Shown piece after piece: positions 25,303 through 34,042 of a stretch of 64,000 nucleotides of DNA. Positions within the stretch are counted from its first letter, which is position 1, and every line of letters begins with the position of its first letter. The stretch spans positions 42,790 to 106,789 of the forward strand of contig JAEUVY010000018.1 in assembly GCA_016786565.1 (NCBI GenBank). The letters are read 5' to 3'. The translations under genes and the position numbers were made by a program. Below the pieces are notes generated by a model. It was not told the origin of the DNA. It did not search any database and saw only the letters and a list, made by a program, of their open reading frames with translations. Source of the DNA: Flavipsychrobacter sp. (GTDB lineage Bacteria > Bacteroidota > Bacteroidia > Chitinophagales > Chitinophagaceae).

Positions 25303-26295
25303 GTGCAGACTACTTTCGATAAGGATACCTATTTATATTGGTATGAGACCATGCTGCTGTTGCGCCGCTTTGAAGAAAAGGCAGGCCAGCTCTACGGAAT
25401 GCAGAAGATCAGGGGATTTTGCCATTTGTACATCGGACAAGAGGCCGTGGCAGCCGGTATGATGACCGCTACCCGCCCCGATGATAACCTCATCACTGCC
25501 TACCGCGACCACGGTCTGGCAATAGCCAAGGGAATGACATCAAAAGAGTGTATGGCCGAATTGTATGGTAAAGCCACAGGCTGCACCAAGGGCAAGGGCG
25601 GCAGTATGCACTTCTTCTCTAAAGAAAAACGCTTTTTCGGCGGACACGGTATTGTGGGTGGCCAGATAGGTCTGGGTGCCGGTATCGCGTTTGCGGAACA
25701 ATATCATGGCACCGACAGGGCCACCATCTGTATGTTCGGCGATGGCGCTGCCCGTCAGGGTCTGCTGCACGAAACATTCAACATGGCGGTGCTGTGGCAG
25801 TTGCCGGTAGTATTCATTTGCGAGAACAACTACTACGCGATGGGTACATCAGTGGAACGTACTTCTAAGCAGACCGACATATACCCACTGGCTGATGCCT
25901 ACGGTATGCCGGGCGATAGCGTAGACGGTATGAGCTGCGAAGAAGTACACAAAGCTATGGAGCGTGCCGTGCGCCGTGCCCGCGAAGGTGGAGGACCTAC
26001 CTTCCTGGAAGTTCGCACTTATCGTTTCCGCGGTCACTCTATGAGCGACCCTGCCAAATACCGCAGCAAAGAGGAAGTAGAAGAATATAAAGAGAAAGAC
26101 CCTATCAATCAGGTTCTGAAAGTGATCATGGACAATGGCTATGCTACCGCAGAGCAGATAGAACAGATCAACGAGAAAGTGAAGATGGAGGTAGACGAAG
26201 CGGTACAATTTGCAGAGGAAAGCCCATGGCCTGATGACAGCGAACTGTACAAAGACATCTATGCCGATGCCGATTATCCGTTCATAACCGACTAA
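25303..26295 (+). CDS. pdhA: Pyruvate dehydrogenase E1 component, alpha subunit
   Basis: A 330-aa TPP-dependent subunit that decarboxylates pyruvate as part of the pyruvate dehydrogenase complex. It shows the TPP motif starting GDGAARQG (146-153) and ending ENN (174-176), with GQEAVAAG (45-52) and the flexible loop GHSMSDP (244-250). Start: GTG at 25303, since the protein from MQTTFDKDTYLYWYE aligns with the family N-terminus and no ATG lies upstream in frame. The E1 beta gene is not adjacent. The next gene is on the same strand 56 bp away. Confidence 0.93.
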   Translation: MQTTFDKDTYLYWYETMLLLRRFEEKAGQLYGMQKIRGFCHLYIGQEAVAAGMMTATRPDDNLITAYRDHGLAIAKGMTSKECMAELYGKATGCTKGKGGSMHFFSKEKRFFGGHGIVGGQIGLGAGIAFAEQYHGTDRATICMFGDGAARQGLLHETFNMAVLWQLPVVFICENNYYAMGTSVERTSKQTDIYPLADAYGMPGDSVDGMSCEEVHKAMERAVRRAREGGGPTFLEVRTYRFRGHSMSDPAKYRSKEEVEEYKEKDPINQVLKVIMDNGYATAEQIEQINEKVKMEVDEAVQFAEESPWPDDSELYKDIYADADYPFITD

Positions 26296-26351
26296 TCTCA
26301 TTTTCAATCATTATTCACCCAAACATTTAAGTATTTTTATTTCATACTATC

Positions 26352-27053
26352 ATGGCAAATTCAGCAAGAAATACCCCGGGAGCAGAACCACAGGAAACCA
26401 TCGTGTACGACGAATCGAACGCGTTGGAGAATGTACAGGGCTTCTATGAAAAGAATAAAAAGACCCTCAGCACAGTTACTACAGTGATACTGGTGGTTGT
26501 TGTTGGTTACTTTGGCTACATGAAAATGTACAAAGCCCCTAACGACGAAAAAGCAGCTGCAGCACTCTACTGGCCTCAACTTTACTTCTCTGCCGACTCT
26601 CTGAATCAGGCACTGAACGGAGACGGTAAAAACCTCGGTTTCAGCAAACTGGCTACCAAGTACAGTGGCACACCAGCAGGCAACATTGCCCGCTACTACG
26701 AAGGTGCTTGCTACCTGAAAATGGGCGACTTCCAGAAAGCTATCAAAGCGTTTGAAGGATTCAACGGCAAGGGCACAGCACTTGAGAATCAGGCTGCTGG
26801 CCTCACCGGTATGGCTTATATGGAAAGCGGTAACACTGCAAAAGCCATAGAGAGCTTCAAAAAAGCTACTTCTGATAAAGAAGACGTTCTGGTAACGCCT
26901 ATGTACCTGTACCAGCTTGGTCTCGCATACCAGACCGCCGGTCAGAACAACGAAGCCAAAGATGCCTTCAAGCGCCTGCGCGACGAATATCCACGCAGCC
27001 TTCAAGCAAAAGACGTTGATAAAGAACTGGCTCGCCTCGGCGAACTGAACTAA
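26352..27053 (+). CDS. Membrane-anchored tetratricopeptide repeat protein
   Basis: A 233-aa protein with a cytosolic N-terminus of about 40 residues, one membrane helix (about 41-57, VTTVILVVVVGYFGYM) and a periplasmic body made of TPR-like units (GNIARYYEGACYLKMGDFQKAIKAF is the clearest region). It resembles YfgM-type proteins, which assist periplasmic protein handling, but that role is only an analogy. It is followed by a strong terminator. Confidence 0.8.
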   Translation: MANSARNTPGAEPQETIVYDESNALENVQGFYEKNKKTLSTVTTVILVVVVGYFGYMKMYKAPNDEKAAAALYWPQLYFSADSLNQALNGDGKNLGFSKLATKYSGTPAGNIARYYEGACYLKMGDFQKAIKAFEGFNGKGTALENQAAGLTGMAYMESGNTAKAIESFKKATSDKEDVLVTPMYLYQLGLAYQTAGQNNEAKDAFKRLRDEYPRSLQAKDVDKELARLGELN

Positions 27054-27075
27054 TTACGTTCTGAATACTACTTGT

Positions 27076-27103
27076 AAAAGCGCCGCAATGCGGCGCTTTT
27101 TTA
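27076..27103 (+). terminator. Intrinsic terminator after the TPR gene
   Basis: AAAAGCGCCGC (27076-27086) pairs with GCGGCGCTTTT (27090-27100) across a 3-base loop, ending in a run of T. It marks the end of the pdhA-TPR region. Confidence 0.85.
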
Positions 27104-27134
27104 TTGCTCATCGGGACACTTTTCCGACCGGTCG

Positions 27135-27329
27135 ATGCATTTGCCACGTCTTACCGGTGCAGAGAGCACACACGCCCTATACGACATGACCGGCAAACAG
27201 ATTTGCAGCGGATATACAAACGGCACAACGACAGTTGACACCCGATCTTTGCCGGATGGAAATTACATATTGCATATCAGCAACAGCAGCCTGAACAAAA
27301 GACGACTACTGGTGAAGCAGAGCAGATAA
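27135..27329 (+). pseudogene. Orphan fragment of a T9SS C-terminal sorting domain
   Basis: A 64-codon frame whose product looks like the last part of a type A sorting domain: HALYDMTGKQICSG, VDTRSLPDGNYILHIS and a final RRLLVKQSR. The domain start with its PNP motif, the signal peptide and any cargo domain are missing. The frame is open upstream only as far as the terminator. It is best read as the remnant of a deleted cargo gene. Confidence 0.6.
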
Positions 27330-27345
27330 CGGGCGTATGAACAAC

Positions 27346-28959
27346 CTACTTGCGGCTTGTCAAAAGCTTCTGTGTGCTGGTTTGATTGGGCGTGCTCAAT
27401 GTAATCATATAGACCGCCCCCTTCTCCAGATCGTTGAGATGCAATTGTCTTTTGTGCATGCCTGCACTCAGGTGCGGTAATGACTCTTGTATCATCACGC
27501 GCCCGTATACATCGGTCACAGACAGTGTCACATCGGTCATTGCATTCAACTCAAACATAACAAGCATATTACCGTCATGCGGATTAGGATAGACCTGCAA
27601 CCCGAGACCATTCGTACTTTGTATGTTGGGCCTGTCTGTACCTACGCCGCTGCCACGCACCAGATACACTTTGTAAATGGTAGACGAAGCGCTGCTTTCG
27701 GTACCGGTATTAATTGTAAAGATGTTAGGAGCAGTACTGTTGATACCCCCAACTATGTATCCGGCAAGGGTAGTATCAGCAGTTATCGCATCGAGATCCA
27801 CCACATGATTCGGAAACATCGGAACACCGTTTGCCGGTATCAACTCTGCGCTGGCGCCTAACAGAGCCGGCATGTCAACGGGCAACTTATATTCGGTCAT
27901 GGTGCCTGAAGCGTTGCGCACCACCCTTGATATCGTCTTAACAAAGGGCACGTTGTCGTCTCGCACCAGCACGCCGGCATTGTCGTAGTACTGAGCGATA
28001 CCACCAAAAAACAACGAGTGCATCTCATTTGCCGATGTACTGTATGCCGGCAGATTTGCGCCGTGATAATGACTGTAATACTGGGAAAAACCCGATGGCA
28101 CGTTGTAACCGGCACTGTCGATATTTACGCAACTTAGAAATGGCAGATCTGCAGCAGGCTGAAAAACGCCGGAAAACATTGTCAACCCTTCCTTCCCGTC
28201 GGGTAATATCTGCGGCACAAGGTTATAGTCTCTTCTGTGAAGATTCGTAGCATCGGTGGTCGCCGGCAAGTGTGTCACGGTCATGGTCACGCCATCATCT
28301 GCAATGGTCATTTTTCTGATCTGATTGGTATATTCCTGAACATAAGACCCACCACCCATAGGGTTGTACCGACCGGTGAATTTATTGCCGCCTACCAGGT
28401 AGAACATATCATAGATCATATCGAGATGGCCGCCGGTAACAGCGTATTCAGGACCGGTCTGCTGACGAAAATAGCTTGTAATGGGCGCACCGGAGATTAT
28501 TGCATTCATGAGCCCCGGCACATTTATAGCAGTGATATTCTGATAGGTGATGTGGTCGGCTGCAGTAGCGCTGTAACCGTACCCGCCAATACAATAGAGA
28601 ATAGAGTCGCGCTGATGAAACTGCATATTTGTCGATGATAACTGCTCCTGTAAAGGCACAGACAAAGAGGAAAGCGGGGCACTCCAAACATTACCTGTTA
28701 CGGGATCTACCACATAGATCTGCTTATTATTGCCGGCATCGGCAAATGAAACTGTAGGCTGCCTACGGTGCAATCCATCGGTGCGTCCGCCAAGCAATAG
28801 CCAGCGACCATTGTGTGTGCCATATACGAATGACTGAAGCCGGGGCATACCTGTTACTGTCAAAGGTTCAATATACACTCCCGGCCACTGCGCGTGCGCC
28901 GTTACTGACATCACACCTGCCAAAATAATACCGATTAAAAAACGTCCGGATAGTCTCAT
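27346..28959 (-). CDS. Secreted kelch-like protein with T9SS sorting domain
   Basis: A 537-aa exported protein. The signal peptide (about 1-24) ends AHAQ. The body has kelch/beta-propeller-like repeats, for example NGRWLLLGGRTDG, ILYCIGGYGYS and MFYLVGGNKF. The C-terminus is a type A sorting domain with VYPNPHDGNM, DVYGRVM and a final KLLTSRK, so it is T9SS cargo. The ATG at 28959 is used, because the 18 codons before it lack signal-peptide character. Ligand or enzymatic role unknown. Confidence 0.82.
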   Translation of the reverse strand: MRLSGRFLIGIILAGVMSVTAHAQWPGVYIEPLTVTGMPRLQSFVYGTHNGRWLLLGGRTDGLHRRQPTVSFADAGNNKQIYVVDPVTGNVWSAPLSSLSVPLQEQLSSTNMQFHQRDSILYCIGGYGYSATAADHITYQNITAINVPGLMNAIISGAPITSYFRQQTGPEYAVTGGHLDMIYDMFYLVGGNKFTGRYNPMGGGSYVQEYTNQIRKMTIADDGVTMTVTHLPATTDATNLHRRDYNLVPQILPDGKEGLTMFSGVFQPAADLPFLSCVNIDSAGYNVPSGFSQYYSHYHGANLPAYSTSANEMHSLFFGGIAQYYDNAGVLVRDDNVPFVKTISRVVRNASGTMTEYKLPVDMPALLGASAELIPANGVPMFPNHVVDLDAITADTTLAGYIVGGINSTAPNIFTINTGTESSASSTIYKVYLVRGSGVGTDRPNIQSTNGLGLQVYPNPHDGNMLVMFELNAMTDVTLSVTDVYGRVMIQESLPHLSAGMHKRQLHLNDLEKGAVYMITLSTPNQTSTQKLLTSRK

Positions 28960-29028
28960 TATAAATTGCTTTTTATCAAAATTACCGCACCGGACAGACG
29001 TGCTTGGTAACATTTGTTCCCATTTTGC

Positions 29029-29059
29029 TTGTGTTGATCAATACATCTATATACCTTTA
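29029..29059 (+). promoter_or_regulatory. Promoter-like site for the 29074 gene
   Basis: TTG (29029-29031), 20 bases, TACCTTTA (29052-29059), one mismatch from TAnnTTTG, 14 bases before the ATG. Confidence 0.35.
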
Positions 29060-29073
29060 ATAAAAAATATACC

Positions 29074-29610
29074 ATGCTTTCATTATACCTTATACTGCTT
29101 CTGGCATTTACACCCGGCGAGAAGGAACCTCCTGTTAAGTTCCTTTGCGATTACCAACTGGACGAACGCCCCTTTACAGAAACCGACCACCACATGCAGG
29201 GTATATGGAAACTGAAAGAAGACACCAATGCGAACAACTACTTTGTAGTGGAGCGCGACGGCAGCTACCGCCTCAACATCACCTACATGAACAGGGGCGG
29301 CGACAACCGCGGACTGGAACATACCACCGCGTTCTTCTCTGAGATAGACGGGGTCAAGTTTCTGAATGCGCCCTACAGCAGCTTCATAGGCGAGCCATCA
29401 TTCCGTGGCACTGTACTGCTGCGTGTAGATGAAGTGGACGCGCCTCGCTGCTGGAACGTGACCTTTACTCTGGTCACTGACCCGAACCTGTATAAAATGA
29501 AGAGCAGTGCGGAACTGCGCACCTACATTCGCCAGCACTTGAAAGACCCGGCCATCTATGGCAAACAGCTGCACTTCCGCAAGAAGTTCGAATTCAATAG
29601 CTTCAGGTAG
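29074..29610 (+). CDS. Exported hypothetical protein
   Basis: A 178-aa protein with a short N-terminal hydrophobic stretch (MLSLYLILLLAFTPG) that may be a signal peptide. The mature part is mixed charge, with MQGIWKLKED, YFVVERDGSYRLNITYMNRGGDN and a C-terminal RKKFEFNSF. No family recognised. The length and codon use look like a genuine gene, and a promoter-like site precedes it. It stands alone between oppositely oriented genes. Confidence 0.6.
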   Translation: MLSLYLILLLAFTPGEKEPPVKFLCDYQLDERPFTETDHHMQGIWKLKEDTNANNYFVVERDGSYRLNITYMNRGGDNRGLEHTTAFFSEIDGVKFLNAPYSSFIGEPSFRGTVLLRVDEVDAPRCWNVTFTLVTDPNLYKMKSSAELRTYIRQHLKDPAIYGKQLHFRKKFEFNSFR

Positions 29611-29706
29611 GGTCTCATCACGATTTGTAGCGTATTGCACTATCATGCTAAAGAACGACTTCCACCGGATTGCCGGATGAAGGCGGCCACGACCTTAAGA
29701 TACACC

Positions 29707-30159
29707 CTACTCCACCCGTTCTATCACAAACCGTTTGCCATTCAGCTGAAATGTGTGGCCTGCCCTTTGTCCTGCCATTGCACTGCCCACGGGCGATGCC
29801 GGAGATATGGCATAGTAGGTTTTACCGTCCAGCTTCAGCGGTCCGGCACCAATGGCGATATAAAATGTTCCGTTGTTGGTGGTAACAACAGCACCTGGCG
29901 CCACAATGTGCTTGGCCTCATTTGCAGAGATGTGAGCCATTGCCGTCTTTTGTTTTTGCAACTCAGCGAGGCGTGCCAGGTTCAGGTCTATTTCCTGCTG
30001 CATAATCTCTCGTCCGGTCTCATATTTGTCGCCGGCGCTGCTCTTGGTGTCATTGGCCGCCGCATCGCGTGCATCGGCAATTGCCTGCGCTATCCGCTGC
30101 TCGCGCTGAGCAATGTGGGCAATGCAGAGGTTGTGCAATTGTTCTTTTAGTGTCGCCAT
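29707..30159 (-). CDS. GreA/GreB-like protein with N-terminal coiled coil
   Basis: A 150-aa protein. Residues 1-75 form a charged helix/coiled coil (with GDKYETGREIMQQEIDLNLARLAELQ in part), and the C-terminal 60 residues resemble the FKBP-like GreA domain, including ISPASPVGSAMAGQRAGHTF. Homologues are often labelled 3-oxoacyl-ACP synthase, which this sequence does not support. It may act on RNA polymerase, but that is inference. The ATG at 30159 is chosen; the open frame continues 82 codons upstream without sensible protein features. Confidence 0.72.
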   Translation of the reverse strand: MATLKEQLHNLCIAHIAQREQRIAQAIADARDAAANDTKSSAGDKYETGREIMQQEIDLNLARLAELQKQKTAMAHISANEAKHIVAPGAVVTTNNGTFYIAIGAGPLKLDGKTYYAISPASPVGSAMAGQRAGHTFQLNGKRFVIERVE

Positions 30160-30284
30160 TCTATCAATATTGCAGGCTATCGGCACGTAATATAGCGCCC
30201 AGCACCAAACCTGCCAAGAAAGATAAGAATGAGCGCTAATGGTGAATAAAACAAGCGCCGCATTCCATGAGATCGACCGCCCCT

Positions 30285-30313
30285 TTGGTTGACAATTTAC
30301 AAATGTACCTTTA
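30285..30313 (+). promoter_or_regulatory. Promoter-like site upstream of the 30406 cargo gene
   Basis: TTG (30285-30287, within CCTTTGG), 18 bases, TACCTTTA (30306-30313). It would give a leader of about 85 bases. Confidence 0.4.
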
Positions 30314-30405
30314 TCACTCTGCCGGAATACCGAACTAAAAAGAGCCCATACCCAACCTTTTTCAAAAATATCACGCCTACTTAGTGTCACCCAAAGTATA
30401 CCCAT

Positions 30406-32787
30406 ATGAAATATTACGTACCGTTCTTCATCTTGCTGCTTGCGGCGTTCAATGCATCGGCAGTATTACCTCCTATTTCCGGTCCTACATCAGTGTGCGG
30501 TGGCAGCACCATTACGCTCACTAATGCAACGACCGGCGGCACGTGGTCTTCGGGCACTACTTCGGTGGCCACTATCGGTGCCTCAACGGGCATTGTAGTG
30601 GGTGGCAGCATTACCGCTACCGGCACTACTACCATCACCTATACGGTGGGTGCGGAATCAGTTTACTACACCATTACGGTCAACCCTACTCCATTCATTA
30701 TGGGAGCATCGGTGTTTTGCCCTGGTTATCCGGCAGACACGTTCACCGCGTCGTTACCCGGTGGCATGTGGACTTGCGACAGTGTTGCAGCTGACTCCAT
30801 TGGCCCTACGGGACTGCTGTACCACACAATGCCGGGCCCGGGTCCAATGCTTATGACCGACACGGTGCGATACATAATGCCGAGCGGCTGCATGGCCAAA
30901 CGGCATGTCCATGTTAATCCCTATATGGGGCTTAGTGTACCTATATCGGTATGCGCAGGCTTACCAACAATGTTGACATCGGGTTTCCCGGGCTACTGGA
31001 CATCCGGCACACCGACTGTAGCCACCATTTTACTACCTGACACCCTTTTGGGGCTGGCGGAAGGAAGTGCTGCAATTGCCTTCATGGCGGCAAAAACACC
31101 TGCCCCCGGCTATTGCCCGATATCGGGTTTCGGACCGTCGATCTGGACAGGCATCAGCACCTCTTCACTCACCGAACCACCTGCCACGGCCTGCTTGGGA
31201 CCGACCATTAATACCAACGTATGCAGCCCGGCTCCGACCTATAGTATCACCACCAACTTTGGAGATGGATTTACCGATGTTTCTGCAGTGCCCCTTGGTG
31301 GCAGCCATTCTGTTGCTCATGCCTATAGCGCACCCGGCACCTACACCATAAAACAGAAACTCTATAACGGCACCACCCTGCTCGACTCGTCGCTGCACTC
31401 CTACACCTACGCGCACTGCAACACCCTGCCGGTGAAAATATACAACGACAACAACGGCAACTGCACCTATGACGGCTATGATATTTACTCTTATTTTCCC
31501 TGCCGTATCCGTGTAGATTCTGCCGGCATCCCGGTAGATACCTTGCCGGCAGTGAGCGGACTCTACTACAAGGCTTATGGCCCGGCAGGCACTGTATATG
31601 CGTTCAGCATCATTAGTATGAGTAGCAATATGACGGTATCCTGCCCCTCATCCGGCATTATTTACGACACCATTTCTCCGTCTGTTGTCATCTACCCTGA
31701 GAAGTCATTCGGACTGCAATGTGTTACAGGGTCGGGACACGACCTTAAAGTATGGGGCAGCACCCTTTGGCGCCCCAATGATGGTTTTGCTCAGATCCAT
31801 GTTCAAAACAGCACCTGTACCGCTGTCACGCCCGTGGTCTCTATGTCGTTCAGCAGCAAATACAGTCTCTCCTCCGCCAGCCCTACTCCCGCATCGGTAA
31901 CCGGCAACACAATTACCTGGAATCTGGCAAGCACTACGGCTTTCAACGCAGCACCACCTCCTATCTTCGCATCCTTCGTTACTTCGGGGCCTACCCGCGT
32001 GCCGGGCGACTCGGTGCGGTCCGCTTTCATGGTCACCCCCATTATCGGAGACATCTACACGCCCAACAACAACTTCAATGATACGAACATCATTCGCGGC
32101 CCGTATGACCCGAATGACATAACGGTTTCACCATCGGGTTTTGTTCCCTCAGGCACAGTGCTCGACTATACAGTTCGTTTCGAAAATATGGGGAATGACA
32201 CTGCCCACAACGTATATGTTCTTGATACAGTGTCGGCCAACCTGGATATGAATTCGCTGGAGATACTTGCCTCTTCGGCACGCATGGACATAGCGTTCAT
32301 TAATGCAGGCGGACTGAATATCATCAAGTTCGACTTCCCCAACATCAAACTGCTGGACAGTTCATTTCACAACGAATGTCAAGGTAGCTTCCGTTTCCGC
32401 ATGAAGACAAAAGACGGCCTTGCCGATGGCACCCTTATCCCGCACAGGGTGGGTATCTACTTCGATGGAAACGACGTGGTGATGACGAACAACGCGCAGG
32501 ACACCATTGGCATTCCGGCACCACCACCACCCGTATCGGTTGGCGATGCGGCGATGGGTGTAAAAATATATCCGAATCCTGCACGTGAACAGCTCGCTAT
32601 CACCACTACGGCAGCCAACAACTACAGCTCGTTTACCATCACCAATGCGGTAGGACAAGTATATGTACGTCAGCAGATCTCGGATACTCATACCATTGTA
32701 GATATCAAAACCCTGCCTGCGGGCATCTATTACGTGACCCTCAAGGGCGGGAACGGTAACCAGGTGCAGCGGTTTGTGAAATTGTAA
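30406..32787 (+). CDS. Large secreted adhesin-like protein with T9SS sorting domain
   Basis: A 793-aa exported protein. It has a signal peptide (1-19, ending ASA), Thr/Gly-rich Ig-like repeats (GPTSVCGGSTITLTN, TGGTWSSGTTSVATIG), a PKD-like segment (FGDGFTDVSA...AHAYSAPGTYTI), then a DUF11-like surface module containing YDPNDITVSPSGFVPSGTVL and LDYTVRFENMGNDTAHNVYV. The end is a type A sorting domain with IYPNPAREQL and LPAGIYYVTL. It is probably displayed on the cell surface for adhesion or matrix function; no catalytic motif is visible. A strong terminator follows. Confidence 0.85.
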   Translation: MKYYVPFFILLLAAFNASAVLPPISGPTSVCGGSTITLTNATTGGTWSSGTTSVATIGASTGIVVGGSITATGTTTITYTVGAESVYYTITVNPTPFIMGASVFCPGYPADTFTASLPGGMWTCDSVAADSIGPTGLLYHTMPGPGPMLMTDTVRYIMPSGCMAKRHVHVNPYMGLSVPISVCAGLPTMLTSGFPGYWTSGTPTVATILLPDTLLGLAEGSAAIAFMAAKTPAPGYCPISGFGPSIWTGISTSSLTEPPATACLGPTINTNVCSPAPTYSITTNFGDGFTDVSAVPLGGSHSVAHAYSAPGTYTIKQKLYNGTTLLDSSLHSYTYAHCNTLPVKIYNDNNGNCTYDGYDIYSYFPCRIRVDSAGIPVDTLPAVSGLYYKAYGPAGTVYAFSIISMSSNMTVSCPSSGIIYDTISPSVVIYPEKSFGLQCVTGSGHDLKVWGSTLWRPNDGFAQIHVQNSTCTAVTPVVSMSFSSKYSLSSASPTPASVTGNTITWNLASTTAFNAAPPPIFASFVTSGPTRVPGDSVRSAFMVTPIIGDIYTPNNNFNDTNIIRGPYDPNDITVSPSGFVPSGTVLDYTVRFENMGNDTAHNVYVLDTVSANLDMNSLEILASSARMDIAFINAGGLNIIKFDFPNIKLLDSSFHNECQGSFRFRMKTKDGLADGTLIPHRVGIYFDGNDVVMTNNAQDTIGIPAPPPPVSVGDAAMGVKIYPNPAREQLAITTTAANNYSSFTITNAVGQVYVRQQISDTHTIVDIKTLPAGIYYVTLKGGNGNQVQRFVKL

Positions 32788-32807
32788 CAATCGAGTTTAT
32801 GTAACGC

Positions 32808-32847
32808 AACAAGGTCCGCCTCGTGGGGCGGACCTTGTTCGTTTTTT
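32808..32847 (+). terminator. Strong intrinsic terminator after the adhesin-like gene
   Basis: AACAAGGTCCGCC (32808-32820) pairs perfectly over 13 bp with 32827-32839 across a 6-base loop, followed by T6 at 32842-32847. Confidence 0.9.
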
Positions 32848-32896
32848 GAGTTCTTGCTACGAACCCTGTCAGATCGACAGCACCGAAAACGGAATA

Positions 32897-33337
32897 TTAC
32901 TTCGGCTGATCTTCGTTGAAACTGATCATCCAATTGATACCGAATTTATCGGTCCACATGCCGAAATAATCGCCCCAGAATGTTTTGTTCAGTGGCATGA
33001 TGACCTGACCTCCGGCCGAAAGGCCATTAAAAAGACTATCTGCTTCATCCTTACTATCTGCATTAATAGAGATAGAGAAGTTGTTGCCCTGCTTAAATCC
33101 GGCCGACCACTCTCCACCGGTATCGCTACCCATAATGGAAGTGCCGTTGCCTATTGGCAAAGAGATATGCATGATGAGGTTGCCTGCCTCGGGTGGCATG
33201 GAGGGGCCGCCATCGGTCTGTGGCATGTCTTTGAACCGACCTACATAGGGGAACTCGCCACCAAATACAGATCTGTAAAAATTGAAAGCTTCTTCGCAAT
33301 TACCGTTGAAATTCAGATAGACGTTTACGGAAGGCAT
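32897..33337 (-). CDS. VOC-family (PhnB-like) protein
   Basis: A 146-aa vicinal-oxygen-chelate fold protein of the PhnB/3-demethylubiquinone-like subgroup. Recognisable are NVYLNFNGNCEEAFNFYRS at the start, GGEFPYVGRFKDMP and the C-terminal FWGDYFGMWTDKFGINWMI. Proteins of this subgroup are small dimeric glyoxalase-fold proteins whose substrates are mostly unknown. It marks the left edge of the accessory genes around lepA. Confidence 0.85.
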   Translation of the reverse strand: MPSVNVYLNFNGNCEEAFNFYRSVFGGEFPYVGRFKDMPQTDGGPSMPPEAGNLIMHISLPIGNGTSIMGSDTGGEWSAGFKQGNNFSISINADSKDEADSLFNGLSAGGQVIMPLNKTFWGDYFGMWTDKFGINWMISFNEDQPK

Positions 33338-33405
33338 ATAGAAAATATTTTAAGTGAAAGATTGAATGGATGATTTTTACGGTATTCTTTTTTTAAGTAA
33401 CTCTT

Positions 33406-34038
33406 CTATCGATTATATGGATAAACACTTCTTCTACCAATATTCTCAGAAATATGCAATAAGCCACGCTCAAGAGATTCAAAACATGGCAATCCCGTTC
33501 CACGCAACAGATCAATATCGATCGCTTGTGTAAGAGATAACTGATCTGTTGTAGGTTTATAACTACTATTACCGATAAACGCATTTGAGACCGCCCCCTT
33601 TGCATCACGAATAGTTTCCGGATTAGCAGGCTTTTCAATGTTCTCTCGGAATTTTATTTCGCCCCTAATACTATGAGGTATCGCTCGACCGCGGAAATGG
33701 TCGAAATATGCAACAAAAATTGTTTCAAACTCACGATACATTATGTTATAAGATATAGGAAAGTCAAAGTTAAGAGTATCTATAAATCTACTCTTTTCAG
33801 GTGCCAAGCGAGCCGGACAACTATCTTCGTCGTCTCGCATAATTATAAGACCTTGAGCGTTACCCTTGGCTCTTATATGTTCAATGCCTTTATTGAGCCC
33901 AACATCTGTATGCAGATTTTTCCAACGGATCGTTTTCGCAACCGGTTGATGAGGCAAACCGAGATTAGCCCACATTTTATTGATCAGCTTACTTGCTGCT
34001 AATTCTTCACCGTGCCCTTCTCCTAAAATGTAAATCAT
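33406..34038 (-). CDS. TOPRIM-type (DUF4276-like) protein, partner of the upstream ATPase
   Basis: A 210-aa protein with TOPRIM features: an N-terminal Glu in YILGEGHGEE (E7), an acidic cluster IIMRDDEDS (69-72) and a downstream YREFETIFVA, which matches the EIEAW-type motif of DUF4276. This fold cleaves or binds nucleic acids in related systems. The start is the ATG at 34038, four bases after the ATPase stop, so the two genes form one unit. The longer open frame would begin inside the ATPase gene. The pair resembles ATPase-TOPRIM defence modules, but the target and trigger are unknown. Confidence 0.72.
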   Translation of the reverse strand: MIYILGEGHGEELAASKLINKMWANLGLPHQPVAKTIRWKNLHTDVGLNKGIEHIRAKGNAQGLIIMRDDEDSCPARLAPEKSRFIDTLNFDFPISYNIMYREFETIFVAYFDHFRGRAIPHSIRGEIKFRENIEKPANPETIRDAKGAVSNAFIGNSSYKPTTDQLSLTQAIDIDLLRGTGLPCFESLERGLLHISENIGRRSVYPYNR

Positions 34039-34042
34039 GATC

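Noticed and set aside
24926..25303. A 125-codon open frame ending exactly at the GTG of pdhA
   Set aside because: It runs through short direct repeats, has no protein-like pattern, and the stop/start overlap (TAGTG) is likely chance.
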